This document shows positions 1 through 8,194 of a DNA stretch of 64,000 bases, piece after piece. The notes under the pieces were generated by a model, which was not told the origin of the DNA, did not search any database, and saw only the letters and a program-made list of their open reading frames with translations. The stretch is taken from NCBI RefSeq assembly GCF_000418325.1, contig NC_021658.1, positions 12,814,501 to 12,878,500 on the forward strand, written 5' to 3'. The DNA comes from Sorangium cellulosum So0157-2. Lineage in GTDB: Bacteria > Myxococcota_A > Polyangia > Polyangiales > Polyangiaceae. A program made the position numbers and the translations under genes. Numbering within the stretch: the first letter of the stretch is position 1; each line of letters starts with the position of its first letter.

Positions 1-355
1 CAGCGAGCACGACAGCGATCCCACGAGCGACGGCGAGCCGCGCGGCGCAGCGACGGCAGCGGCGACGCAGGCCGCGGCGCGGCAGGTCCGGAGCGCGGCG
101 AGCGCGGCGAAATTCACTGGAATCACGGGCGGAATCACGGGTGTAAGCTCGGGTCGAAACTGGAGCGGACCGAGCGCGGCGCGCGGCGGTGCTCTCCGAG
201 CTCCCCCGTTGCCCGGGTGGGCCCTCCCTGCTAGCGTTCGCGCCCCTTCTACACGAACTACGGCCCCCATCAATTTGGCGCGCAGGGTACCGGGGCGAGG
301 CTGGGTGATGCCTGCGCCTCGGCGCGCGTGGGGAAGAGATCTCGGAGCATCGACG
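1..355. other. Left-edge region without a supported gene
   Basis: No reading frame here looks like a real gene. A 12-bp unit ggaatcacggg(c/t) occurs twice in tandem at 119-142. The stretch upstream of the TPR gene is the likely place for its promoter, but no convincing -35/-10 pair is visible. A gene ending left of the window cannot be excluded. Confidence 0.5.
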
Positions 356-1489
356 ATGACGACGAACGGACAGCAGCAGGCGGCTGGGCTCAATATCGCG
401 GGAGGGGCAGCGATCGTCGCGCCCGTGAGCGCGTTCCCGAACGGCGTGCCGGGGAACGCGCTCATCGTCATCCCGGTCAACAAGCCGACCGATGAGCTGA
501 AGGGTCTGATCGAGAAGGGCCCCGCGGCGGTGACCCTCGATCAGATGTGGCAGCTCCTCGGCTTCAACGGGCCGGCGGTCCAGGTGCAGGACGACCAGGG
601 GCGCCCGATCGCGATCGGCCTGGAGGACCTGCTCGCCGGCCTCGAGAAGCACTGGACCGAGCAACCCGACGATCTGAACCGCGGGCGCATCTACGCGCAG
701 GAGCTCCTCAAGCACAACCGGCTGCAGCGCGCCGAGCAGGTGCTCTCGAAGGTGGTCGCGAAGGGCGGCACGGGCGACGACTGGCTCGCGCTCGGCATCG
801 CGCAGCTCTCGCAGGACAAGCACGACAAGGCCGAGGGGACGCTGAAGGGCGCGCAGAACCTGCTCAAGGACAACCCCTACCCCTCGCTGCACCTCGCGAA
901 GCTCTACCAGGCGCGCAAGGACGACGCGAAGGAGCGCGAGTTCATCGAGAAGGCGATCGCGATCGACGTGGAGTGCATCGACGCGTGGGCCTACCTCTTC
1001 CAGTACCTGAAGCAGCGCGGCGACGAGGAGAGCGCGGTCGCCGAGATCGAGAAGTTCTCGGCCGACAAGAAGACGCCGGCGCCGTACATCGCGATCCAGG
1101 GCTTCTACGCGGCCAACGAGGAGACGCGGGACAAGGCGGTCGAGTACGCCAAGAAGGCGGTCGCGCTGAACCCGGACAACCCGCTGGCGCTGCTCTGTCT
1201 CTCGGCGCTGTACGGGCAGAAGAACGACCTCGAGGCGGTGGTCCGCCTGCTCCAGCCGCACGAGGCGAAGATGAGCCGGGACGTGCGCCTGGCCAACAAC
1301 TACTTCGAGGCGCTGTTCCAGTCGCGCCAGCTCGAGAAGGTGACCAAGCTGCTGAACGCGCTCGCGGGCTCTCCGAACAAGGAGGTCAAGCAGTTCGCCA
1401 TCGAGCGCTCGCGCGCCGTCGCGCAGTACCTGCAGCAGCAGCAGCAGCAGCTCGCCGCCGCGGCCCAGCCGGCGCAGCGCAAGGCCTGA
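356..1489 (+). CDS. TPR-repeat protein
   Basis: Predicted soluble protein of 377 residues built mainly of tetratricopeptide-like helical repeats. Examples are the segments around LALGIAQLSQDKHDKAEGTL and AVEYAKKAVALNPDNPLALL. The C-terminus is a poly-Gln run followed by Ala-rich sequence. There is no signal peptide or membrane segment, so a cytoplasmic scaffold for protein interactions is the reasonable reading. I chose the ATG at 356 because a purine-rich cggag lies about 8 bases upstream; the frame is open further upstream, but that part is Arg/Pro-rich and unlike the rest. The gene faces the HAD phosphatase and shares a hairpin terminator region with it. No specific family function can be given. 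Confidence 0.85.
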   Translation: MTTNGQQQAAGLNIAGGAAIVAPVSAFPNGVPGNALIVIPVNKPTDELKGLIEKGPAAVTLDQMWQLLGFNGPAVQVQDDQGRPIAIGLEDLLAGLEKHWTEQPDDLNRGRIYAQELLKHNRLQRAEQVLSKVVAKGGTGDDWLALGIAQLSQDKHDKAEGTLKGAQNLLKDNPYPSLHLAKLYQARKDDAKEREFIEKAIAIDVECIDAWAYLFQYLKQRGDEESAVAEIEKFSADKKTPAPYIAIQGFYAANEETRDKAVEYAKKAVALNPDNPLALLCLSALYGQKNDLEAVVRLLQPHEAKMSRDVRLANNYFEALFQSRQLEKVTKLLNALAGSPNKEVKQFAIERSRAVAQYLQQQQQQLAAAAQPAQRKA

Positions 1490-1505
1490 CACGGAGCTTC
1501 GCGCG

Positions 1506-1531
1506 GGGGGAGCGCTGCGCGGCGCTCCCCC
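1506..1531. terminator. Hairpin between convergent genes
   Basis: A perfect 10-bp stem (gggggagcgc / gcgctccccc) with a 6-base loop lies just after the TPR gene stop and before the end of the convergent HAD gene. There is no T-tract, which is usual in such GC-rich DNA. It may act in both directions. Confidence 0.6.
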
Positions 1532-1563
1532 GCTGCTCTTCGGCGCTCTCTGCCGCCCTCGGC

Positions 1564-2406
1564 TCAGCGACCGAAGGCGCGGCGGATCGCTTCGGCGATG
1601 CCGCCGCCGCGCAGGCCGTCGGCCTCCAGGCGGTCGGTCGCGGCCTGCTTCACGTCCTCGGGCGCCTGCGCCATCGCGAACGATCGCCCCGCGACCTCGA
1701 ACATCGGCAGATCGTTGAGCCAGTCGCCGACGACGACCACGTCCGACGTCGCGCAGCCGTAGTGCTCCGCGAGCCACGCGATCGCCGTCCCCTTCGTCGA
1801 CCCGGACGCGCGGACCATCATGGCCCAGATGCTCGTGTGACCTTCGCGCAGGAACGGGAACGAGACGACGAAGGCCGCCTCGCCGAGCTCGGACCGGACC
1901 TCCTCGACGGCGGCCATGACCTGCAGCTCGGTCCCGATCGCCACCAGCGCGAGCAGGCCGTGCTCGTGCTCCCAGTACGGGTGCGACGAGACGCGCTCGA
2001 CCTCGGCGATCGCGTGCGACCAGCCGCGGACGTAGTGGACGTGCGGCGTGCCGGTCGCGTCGTGGACGATGCTGTCCTGCGCGAAGAGGAAAGACGCCGT
2101 CGCGTGCCGCTCGGTGATCGAGCGCAGCAGGGCCGCGTGGGCGCCGGAGATCGTGCGCGAGTACAGGTGCGCGTCGCCCTCGGTGTGCACGATGTGGCTG
2201 CCGTCGACGCACGCGATGGGGCCGAGCACGCCGACCCGCCGCGCGACCTCGCGCGTCCCTGAGTACAGGCGCCCGGTCGCGATCGAGACCGGGATGCCGG
2301 CGCTCTGGAGCCGCTGGATGGCGAGGAGGTCTTCGTCGTGGATGGAGCCGTCGCGCCGGACGAGGGTCCCGTCGACGTCGAGGGCGAGGAGCTTGTAGGT
2401 CGTCAC
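1564..2406 (-). CDS. Cof-type HAD-superfamily phosphatase
   Basis: 280-residue haloacid-dehalogenase hydrolase of the Cof/IIB subfamily, probably removing phosphate from small metabolites such as sugar phosphates or nucleotides. Motif I is LALDVDGTL at the N-terminus, where the first Asp is the nucleophile. Motif II is the Thr in SIATGR. Motif IV is the acidic GDWLNDLPMF near residue 228. The cap between them has the size usual for type IIB. The start is a GTG at 2406, whose residues lead straight into motif I. It lies downstream of rplU-rpmA on the same strand, 85 bases away, where many bacteria carry obg, so co-transcription is possible. The substrate cannot be read from the sequence. Confidence 0.88.
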   Translation of the reverse strand: MTTYKLLALDVDGTLVRRDGSIHDEDLLAIQRLQSAGIPVSIATGRLYSGTREVARRVGVLGPIACVDGSHIVHTEGDAHLYSRTISGAHAALLRSITERHATASFLFAQDSIVHDATGTPHVHYVRGWSHAIAEVERVSSHPYWEHEHGLLALVAIGTELQVMAAVEEVRSELGEAAFVVSFPFLREGHTSIWAMMVRASGSTKGTAIAWLAEHYGCATSDVVVVGDWLNDLPMFEVAGRSFAMAQAPEDVKQAATDRLEADGLRGGGIAEAIRRAFGR

Positions 2407-2491
2407 CGCGTTGGGGTGAAGCGTGAGCGCGCGGAGCGCAACAGGCGGGACGCGAGGGGACGGCGCATGAGGCCGTCCCGGTGCGGAGAGC

Positions 2492-2749
2492 TCAGGACGC
2501 CGGGTAGACCGACACCTGCTTCTTGGTGTTGGACTTCCACTCGTACGTCACGACGCCATCGACGAGGGCGAAGAGCGTGAAGTCGCGGCCGGTGCCGACG
2601 TTGTGGCCGGCGTGGATCGAGGAGCCGACCTGCCGGACCAGGATGTTGCCAGCGCGCACCGGCGCGCCGGCATACACCTTCACCCCACGGCGCTGCGCGT
2701 TCGAGTCGCGGCCGTTCCTGGAGGAGCCGCCGCCTTTTTTGTGAGCCAT
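2492..2749 (-). CDS. rpmA: 50S ribosomal protein L27
   Basis: 85-residue L27. The N-terminus MAHKKGGGSSRNGRDSNAQR is typical of the family and reaches toward the peptidyl-transferase centre. There is no N-terminal leader peptide of the kind cleaved in Firmicutes. It lies 14 bases downstream of rplU, the standard pairing, and is presumably driven from the promoter upstream of rplU. Confidence 0.97.
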   Translation of the reverse strand: MAHKKGGGSSRNGRDSNAQRRGVKVYAGAPVRAGNILVRQVGSSIHAGHNVGTGRDFTLFALVDGVVTYEWKSNTKKQVSVYPAS

Positions 2750-2763
2750 GTCTACTTCTCCTG

Positions 2764-3072
2764 CTAGGCGGTGATGCCGGTGATCTTGAGCTCGGTGTAC
2801 GGCTGACGATGGCCGTTCTTGCGGCGGTAGTTCTTCCGGCGCTTGAACTTGAAGACCACGATCTTCTTGCCGCGGTCCTGCCCGGTGATCTCGGCCGCGA
2901 CGGAGGCGCCGCTCACGAGGGGCTTGCCAATCTTGGGGGAGTCGCCGCCGACGAGGAGCACCTCGCTGAAGGTGACCTTGTCACCGGCATTGCCGGCAAG
3001 CTTCTCGACCCGGAGCTTCTGACCTTCGGCGACCCGATACTGCTTGCCGCCCGTCTTGATGACCGCGTACAT
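2764..3072 (-). CDS. rplU: 50S ribosomal protein L21
   Basis: 102-residue L21, a large-subunit protein that binds 23S rRNA. The family start MYAVIKTGGKQYRVAEGQ and the basic FKRRKNYRRKNGHRQ segment near the C-terminus are clear. The length is normal for the family. It is first in the rplU-rpmA unit, with a good promoter about 90-120 bases upstream. Confidence 0.97.
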   Translation of the reverse strand: MYAVIKTGGKQYRVAEGQKLRVEKLAGNAGDKVTFSEVLLVGGDSPKIGKPLVSGASVAAEITGQDRGKKIVVFKFKRRKNYRRKNGHRQPYTELKITGITA

Positions 3073-3163
3073 GGTGCGTCTTCCTCAACCTGGGGACCGC
3101 GATCCCTCACCTTACGCCACGCATTGGCCCTCGAGCCGAGGGCCCGGTGAGCGAGGGAGCGGC

Positions 3164-3191
3164 AGTATACGGACCTTGCTTCGCTTGGCAA
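3164..3191 (-). promoter_or_regulatory. Sigma-70-type promoter for rplU-rpmA
   Basis: Read on the minus strand: -35 TTGCCA (3191-3186), 16-base spacer, -10 TATACT (3169-3164). The match is close to the housekeeping consensus, which stands out in DNA this GC-rich. It would give a leader of roughly 85 bases before rplU. Confidence 0.72.
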
Positions 3192-3303
3192 GAGGTTCGC
3201 AGCGCCGTCCGCCCAGGTTCTTCCCCCCGGAGCGCCGACCGTGCGCCGCGGCGCTGTAGAGCCCGAAAATCGCCCGCCACCGCGGCTCAGGCCGGGCGCC
3301 CCC

Positions 3304-5916
3304 TCACGCCTTGGTGAAGACGAACTTCTCGTCGCTCACGTCGACCCGCATCGTCTGGCCGGGCTGGTATCTGCCGGCCAGGATGGTCTCGGCGAGCGGG
3401 TTCTGGAGCTCGCGCAGGATCGCCCGCTTCAGCGGGCGCGCGCCGAGGCTGGGCTCGTAGCCGAGCTCGACGAGCCGCGCCTTCGCGGCGTCCGTGAGCG
3501 AGAGGCGGATGTCCTTGTCGGTGAGCAGCTGCTCGAGGCGGCGGAGCTGGATGTCCACGATGCCCCGGAGATCGTCCTTGCTCAGCGCCTTGAACACGAC
3601 GATGTCGTCGATCCGGTTCAGGAACTCCGGGCGGAAGAACCCGCGCAGCTCCTCGAGCAGGACGTCGCGGATCGCCTCGCGGCCGTCCTCCGTGGTCCAC
3701 AGCTTGGCGTCGGTCTCGAGCACGCGCTTCGACCCGATGTTCGAGGTCATGATGACGACCGTGTTCGAGAAGTCGGCGAGCCGCCCGCGGCCGTCCGTGA
3801 GCCGGCCGTCGTCGAGGATCTGGAGCAGCAGGTTGAACACGTCCGCGTGCGCCTTCTCGACCTCGTCGAACAGGAGCACGCTGTACGGCCGGCGCCGGGC
3901 CGCCTCGGTGAGGAAGCCGCCCTGCTCGCTGTCCGCGTAGCCCGGGGGCGCCCCGATCAGGCGCTGGGCCATGTGGCGCTCCATGAACTCGCTCATGTCC
4001 ATGCGCGTCAGCGCCTGCTCGTCGTCGAACAGGAACTCGGCGAGCGCCTTCGCGAGCTCCGTCTTGCCGACGCCGCTCGGCCCGAGGAACAGGAACGAGC
4101 CGATCGGCTTGCCCGGATCGCGCAGGCCCACGCGCCCGCGGCGCACCGCCTTCGCGATCGCGCGCACCGCCTCGTCCTGGCCCACCACCCGCTGCGCGAG
4201 CCGCTCCTCCATCTTGAGGAGCTTCTCGGCCTCGCCCTCGAGCATCTTGGCCACCGGGATGCCGGTCCAGTCGTTGAGCGTCGCCGCCACGTCCGACTCG
4301 CCGACGACGTTCGAGGTCGGCGCGACCCCCTCCCGCTGCGCGGCCTCCTCGGCGGCCTGGAGCCGCCGCTTGATCTCCGGGATGGTCACGTGCTCGAGCT
4401 CGCCGATCTTGGCGAACGCCTTGTCGCGCTGGGCCGCCTTCAGCGCGTCGGTCGCGGCGACGAGCTCCCGGCGGATGGCCTGACACGCGGCGATGACGCC
4501 GCGGCGCGACGCGTTGCGGCTGCGCATCGCCGACGCCTTCGGCTCGATCTCCGCGAGCTCCGCCTCCAGGCGCGCGCGGGTCTGGACGCTGAGCTTGTCG
4601 TCGTCGTCGGCGAGCGCGGCGATCTGGGCGCGGAGCGCGTCGACGCGCCGGCTCAGGGCGTCGAGCTCGGCCGGCACGCCGTCGACCTCCACCCGCTTGC
4701 GGGCCGACGTCTCGTCGAGCAGGTCCACGGCCGTGTCGGGGAGCGCGCGGTCGGAGATGTACCGCTTGGCCAGCGCGACCGCCGAGGCGATGGCGCTCTC
4801 CCCCACGCGGACGCGGTGGTGGGCCTCGTACTTCGTCGCGATCCCGCGCAGGATCTCCGTCGCCTGATCGATGCTCGGCGCCTCCAGCGTGATCGTCGAG
4901 AAGCGGCGGATGATCCCGGGGTCGCGCTCGTTGATCTTGCGCACGCCCTCCGGCGTCGTCGTGGCGATGATCCGGATCTCCCCGCGCGACAGGAGCGGCT
5001 TCAGGAGCTCGCCGACGCCGGCGCCCTGCACCCCTTGCCCGAAGAGCGCGTCGAGGTCCTCGACGACGAGGATGCTCTCGGCGTCCTGCGCGCCGCGCAG
5101 GCGGTCGACAAGGACCTTGAGGCGCTGCTCGATCTCGCCGCGGAGCTTCGCCCCGGCGACGAGCGCGCCGGTGTCGAGCTCGTAGAGGTGGGCGCCCGCG
5201 AGGTTCGTGGGCACGTCGCCGTGGGCGATCCGGTCGGCCAGGCCCCGGATGAGCGCGGTCTTGCCCACCCCGGGCTCGCCGACGATGAGCGGGTGGTTCT
5301 TGAACCGCCGCTCGAGGATCTGCAGCAGGCGCCGCGCCTCGACGTCGCGACCGATGACCGGATCGAACCGCCCTTCGCGGGCGTCGGCGACGAGATCCCG
5401 GGTGTACGGCGCCGGCTGCCCGGGCTCCGACGCGCTGGACGCCGCGGGCGAGGGCTCGCGCGAGGCCGCCTCGAGCGCGCCGAGGTGGGGCCGGAACGCG
5501 CCGGGGCCGATGCCGAACGAGGAGAGGATCTCCCCCGCAGGCCCGCGGATCTCCTGCGCGAGCGCGTGGAGCAGGTGCTCGATGCCCACGCTCGCCGATT
5601 TGTCCCGGGTCGCCTCCCGCTCGGCGCGCCCGAGGAGGTCGAGCAGGCGCGGGCTCACGTACGCCACGCCGCTGCCCGCCTTGGACAGCTTCTTCAGCGC
5701 GTTCTCGGCGAGCTGGAGCACCTCGTTCGGGTCGGCCCCGGCCCGCCGAAACACCTCGGATACCCCCCGATCACGCTCCAGCAGCCTCATCAGCAGGTGC
5801 AGCGGCGTGACCTCGGCGTGCTGGCGCTCGTCCGCGATCTGCTGGGCGCCGGCGACGACCTGCTTCGCGTCGCTGGTGTAGCGATCGAGGTGAATCGTCC
5901 CCTCTTTCTCGGCCAT
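3304..5916 (-). CDS. clpB: ClpB-like AAA+ unfoldase with atypical first ring
   Basis: 870-residue Hsp100 ATPase, similar in length to ClpB, which unfolds aggregated protein with DnaK. Domains: Clp N-domain (about 1-145), first AAA+ module with Walker A GEPGVGKT at 213-220, coiled middle domain (about 410-530), and second AAA+ module with Walker A GPSGVGKT at 612-619 and Walker B LLFDEVEK at 681-688. The middle domain and second module match ClpB well. The first module departs from the family: the pore-loop Tyr is Leu258 (KLRG instead of KYRG) and Walker B reads VVED at 284-287 rather than hydrophobic-DE. Arg337-Arg338 look like the usual arginine finger. In the second pore loop Tyr660 is kept but GYVG has become GYAD. 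It is probably a ClpB paralogue with altered substrate handling. The start is the ATG at 5916, and grx is divergent. Confidence 0.92.
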   Translation of the reverse strand: MAEKEGTIHLDRYTSDAKQVVAGAQQIADERQHAEVTPLHLLMRLLERDRGVSEVFRRAGADPNEVLQLAENALKKLSKAGSGVAYVSPRLLDLLGRAEREATRDKSASVGIEHLLHALAQEIRGPAGEILSSFGIGPGAFRPHLGALEAASREPSPAASSASEPGQPAPYTRDLVADAREGRFDPVIGRDVEARRLLQILERRFKNHPLIVGEPGVGKTALIRGLADRIAHGDVPTNLAGAHLYELDTGALVAGAKLRGEIEQRLKVLVDRLRGAQDAESILVVEDLDALFGQGVQGAGVGELLKPLLSRGEIRIIATTTPEGVRKINERDPGIIRRFSTITLEAPSIDQATEILRGIATKYEAHHRVRVGESAIASAVALAKRYISDRALPDTAVDLLDETSARKRVEVDGVPAELDALSRRVDALRAQIAALADDDDKLSVQTRARLEAELAEIEPKASAMRSRNASRRGVIAACQAIRRELVAATDALKAAQRDKAFAKIGELEHVTIPEIKRRLQAAEEAAQREGVAPTSNVVGESDVAATLNDWTGIPVAKMLEGEAEKLLKMEERLAQRVVGQDEAVRAIAKAVRRGRVGLRDPGKPIGSFLFLGPSGVGKTELAKALAEFLFDDEQALTRMDMSEFMERHMAQRLIGAPPGYADSEQGGFLTEAARRRPYSVLLFDEVEKAHADVFNLLLQILDDGRLTDGRGRLADFSNTVVIMTSNIGSKRVLETDAKLWTTEDGREAIRDVLLEELRGFFRPEFLNRIDDIVVFKALSKDDLRGIVDIQLRRLEQLLTDKDIRLSLTDAAKARLVELGYEPSLGARPLKRAILRELQNPLAETILAGRYQPGQTMRVDVSDEKFVFTKA

Positions 5917-5990
5917 GCGCGCAGCCTACCGCAAGGTGGAGCCCTGTGCGCTTGCATCTTTGGCCGTCCCGGGAAAGGAAAGAGGACGAG

Positions 5991-6290
5991 ATGACCATGC
6001 AAGCAGCCGACGTCACCATCTACGTCACCGAGTACTGCGGGTACTGCACCATGGCGAAGCGCCTGCTGAGCCAGAAGCAGGTGCAGTTCACGCAGATCAA
6101 CGTGGAGGGCCGCGACGACCTCCGCGCCTGGCTGGTCAAGGCCTCCGGGCAGCGCACGGTCCCCCAGATCTTCATCAACGGCGTCAGCATCGGCGGGTTC
6201 AGCGAGCTGTCCGCCCTGGAGAAGCAGGGCCAGCTCGATCCGCGCCTCGCCGAGGCGCCGAGCCCGGACGCCGCCGCCCTGCCGCGCTGA
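5991..6290 (+). CDS. grxC: Glutaredoxin (GrxC type)
   Basis: 99-residue dithiol glutaredoxin that reduces disulfides and glutathione mixed disulfides in the cytoplasm. The active site CGYC sits after the first beta strand (ITIYVTEYCGYC-like pattern). The conserved cis-Pro segment TVPQIFINGVSIGGFSEL follows, with the GG pair that binds glutathione. I chose the ATG at 5991 because AGAGGA lies just upstream; the open frame upstream adds 15 unrelated residues. It is divergent from clpB. Confidence 0.93.
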   Translation: MTMQAADVTIYVTEYCGYCTMAKRLLSQKQVQFTQINVEGRDDLRAWLVKASGQRTVPQIFINGVSIGGFSELSALEKQGQLDPRLAEAPSPDAAALPR

Positions 6291-6483
6291 GAGGGGCGGC
6301 GATGTGCGACGGCGCCCCTCGCCCGGCGCCCCCCTGGTCGCCGCCGGCGAAGGTGCACCGTGGCGGGGGTAGGTGATAAGCTGCGACGCAGGGAAGGGGC
6401 GCAGCTTTCTTTGATACGGTTCGTCCATCGGGCCTCCTAGCGCGTCGCCCGCCCCGCCCCGCCCCTTGCGAGTCGCAACCGCC

Positions 6484-8187
6484 ATGCCTAGCAGCACCGA
6501 CACCACTGCCGCAGCGACTCAGCCGGTCGAGGGCGCGCTCGTCGGAAAGCGGGTCCAGAAGTACGAAATCGTACGGACGATCGGGCGGGGCGGGATGGGC
6601 ACGGTCTACGAGGCGGTCAACACCGCCATCGGCAAGCGCGTCGCGATGAAGTTCGTCGACGCCGAGCTCGCGCGGAACAAGGACGCCGTCGCCCGGTTCC
6701 ACCGCGAGGCGCAGGCGGCGAGCGCCGTCGAGAGCGCGCACATCGTCGAGATCTTCGACGCCGGCTTCGCCGACGACGTCCCGTTCCTGGTCATGGAGCT
6801 GCTCCGCGGCGAGGACCTCGGCCACCGCATCCGGCGCTGCGGCCGGCTGGAGCTCGGCGAGGCGCTCCACGTGACCGCGCAGATCCTCCGCGGCCTCCAC
6901 CGCGCGCACGAGGCGGGCATCGTCCACCGCGATCTCAAGCCGGACAACATCTTCCTGGTCGACCGCGACGACGACCGGAACTTCGCGAAGATCCTCGACT
7001 TCGGCATCTCGAAGGTGCGCCGCACCGACGGCGTCCCGGCGCACACGCTGACCCGGCAGGGCACGGTGCTCGGCACGCCGTTCTACATGTCGCCCGAGCA
7101 GGCGCAGGCGCTGCCCGACGTCGACGGCAGGACCGATCTCTGGGCGGTCGGCGCCATCCTCTACGAGTGCCTCACCGGGCATCCGCCGCACAGCGGCAGC
7201 TCGTACGAGCAGGTGATCGTCAACATCTGCATGAAGGACGCCCAGGACGTGCGGATGAGCAACCCGGCCGTCCCGGAGCCGATCGCGCGCGTCATCGCCA
7301 GGGCGCTCACGCGCGACAGGGACGCGAGGTTCTCGTCCGCGCGGGATTTCCTCGACGCGCTGGTCGCCGGGGCCGGCGGGCTCCTCGGCGCGCGGCGCAG
7401 CTCGAGCGACGAGCTCGGGGCGCACACGACGAGCGCGCCTGGCGCGCCCGGACAGACGCCGGTGAAGCTCACGCCGGGCGACCCGAACATCGCGATGGAT
7501 CCGACGCTCGAGGTGCCCGGCACCGGCTCGAAGGTGGGCTGGGCGAGCAACGGGCGCGCGGGCGCGCGCGGGCCACGGCGGCTCGCGCTCGCCGGGGCGG
7601 CGCTGGTCGCGCTGGCCGGCGGGCTCGCGGGCGCCGCCTTCCACGCGCGCCGCTCGCCGGCGGAGAGCGCCGAGGCCGCCGCGCCTGCGCCGCCCGCCCA
7701 GGTCTCCGTCGAGCTCCGGACGAACGCCGAAGGCGCGCGCTTCACCGTCGACGGCGTGGCGCTGGCCGATCGCACGCTGCGCGGCCGCACGGGCGAGACG
7801 AAGCGGGTGAGGATCGAGGCCTCCGGATACACGACCGTGGACAAGGAAGTGACGCTCCAGGCTGGCAGGGCCCCCATCGAGGTCCTGCTCCACCCGCTGC
7901 CGGCGGCGGTCGCGCCGGCGCCCGCCGCGGAGCCGGCGCCCACCGCCGCGCTGGCGCCCACCGCGGAGCCGGCGCCCACCGCGGCGCCGGCGCCCAAGGC
8001 CGCGCCGCCCCCGGCGCCCAAGGCCGCGCCGAGCGCGAAGAAGACGGCGACGCTCCCCTTCGCGGCGCGCCCCAGGGCGACGGGCGCCGGCGCCAAGGCC
8101 GCGGCGCCGGGTCCTGTCGTCGCGCCGGACGTCGCGACGTCGAAGCCGGCGGGGGTCGCGGCTGGTCTGCAGCTCAAGGTCGACTGA
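6484..8187 (+). CDS. Membrane-bound Ser/Thr protein kinase with PEGA-like domain
   Basis: 567-residue Hanks-type kinase. The kinase domain spans roughly 25-300: Gly loop GRGGMGTVY, catalytic Lys56 in VAMKF, HRDLKPDN with Asp150, DFG at 172-174, and GTPFYMSPEQ after the activation segment. All key residues are present, so it should be active. A single membrane helix follows at about 365-385, then an extracytoplasmic PEGA-like beta domain with a VDGVALADRTLRGRTG core, then an Ala/Pro repeat tail. Cytoplasmic phosphorylation coupled to a periplasmic or wall-facing module is the likely layout. I preferred the ATG at 6484 over an upstream TTG. The next gene starts 7 bases after its stop and also carries a PEGA-like segment, suggesting a two-gene operon. 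Confidence 0.92.
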   Translation: MPSSTDTTAAATQPVEGALVGKRVQKYEIVRTIGRGGMGTVYEAVNTAIGKRVAMKFVDAELARNKDAVARFHREAQAASAVESAHIVEIFDAGFADDVPFLVMELLRGEDLGHRIRRCGRLELGEALHVTAQILRGLHRAHEAGIVHRDLKPDNIFLVDRDDDRNFAKILDFGISKVRRTDGVPAHTLTRQGTVLGTPFYMSPEQAQALPDVDGRTDLWAVGAILYECLTGHPPHSGSSYEQVIVNICMKDAQDVRMSNPAVPEPIARVIARALTRDRDARFSSARDFLDALVAGAGGLLGARRSSSDELGAHTTSAPGAPGQTPVKLTPGDPNIAMDPTLEVPGTGSKVGWASNGRAGARGPRRLALAGAALVALAGGLAGAAFHARRSPAESAEAAAPAPPAQVSVELRTNAEGARFTVDGVALADRTLRGRTGETKRVRIEASGYTTVDKEVTLQAGRAPIEVLLHPLPAAVAPAPAAEPAPTAALAPTAEPAPTAAPAPKAAPPPAPKAAPSAKKTATLPFAARPRATGAGAKAAAPGPVVAPDVATSKPAGVAAGLQLKVD

Positions 8188-8194
8188 GGCGGGC

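Noticed and set aside
3241..5994. Long plus-strand frame opposite clpB
   Set aside because: Arg/Asp/Leu-rich antisense shadow caused by high GC; clpB on the other strand has full motifs.
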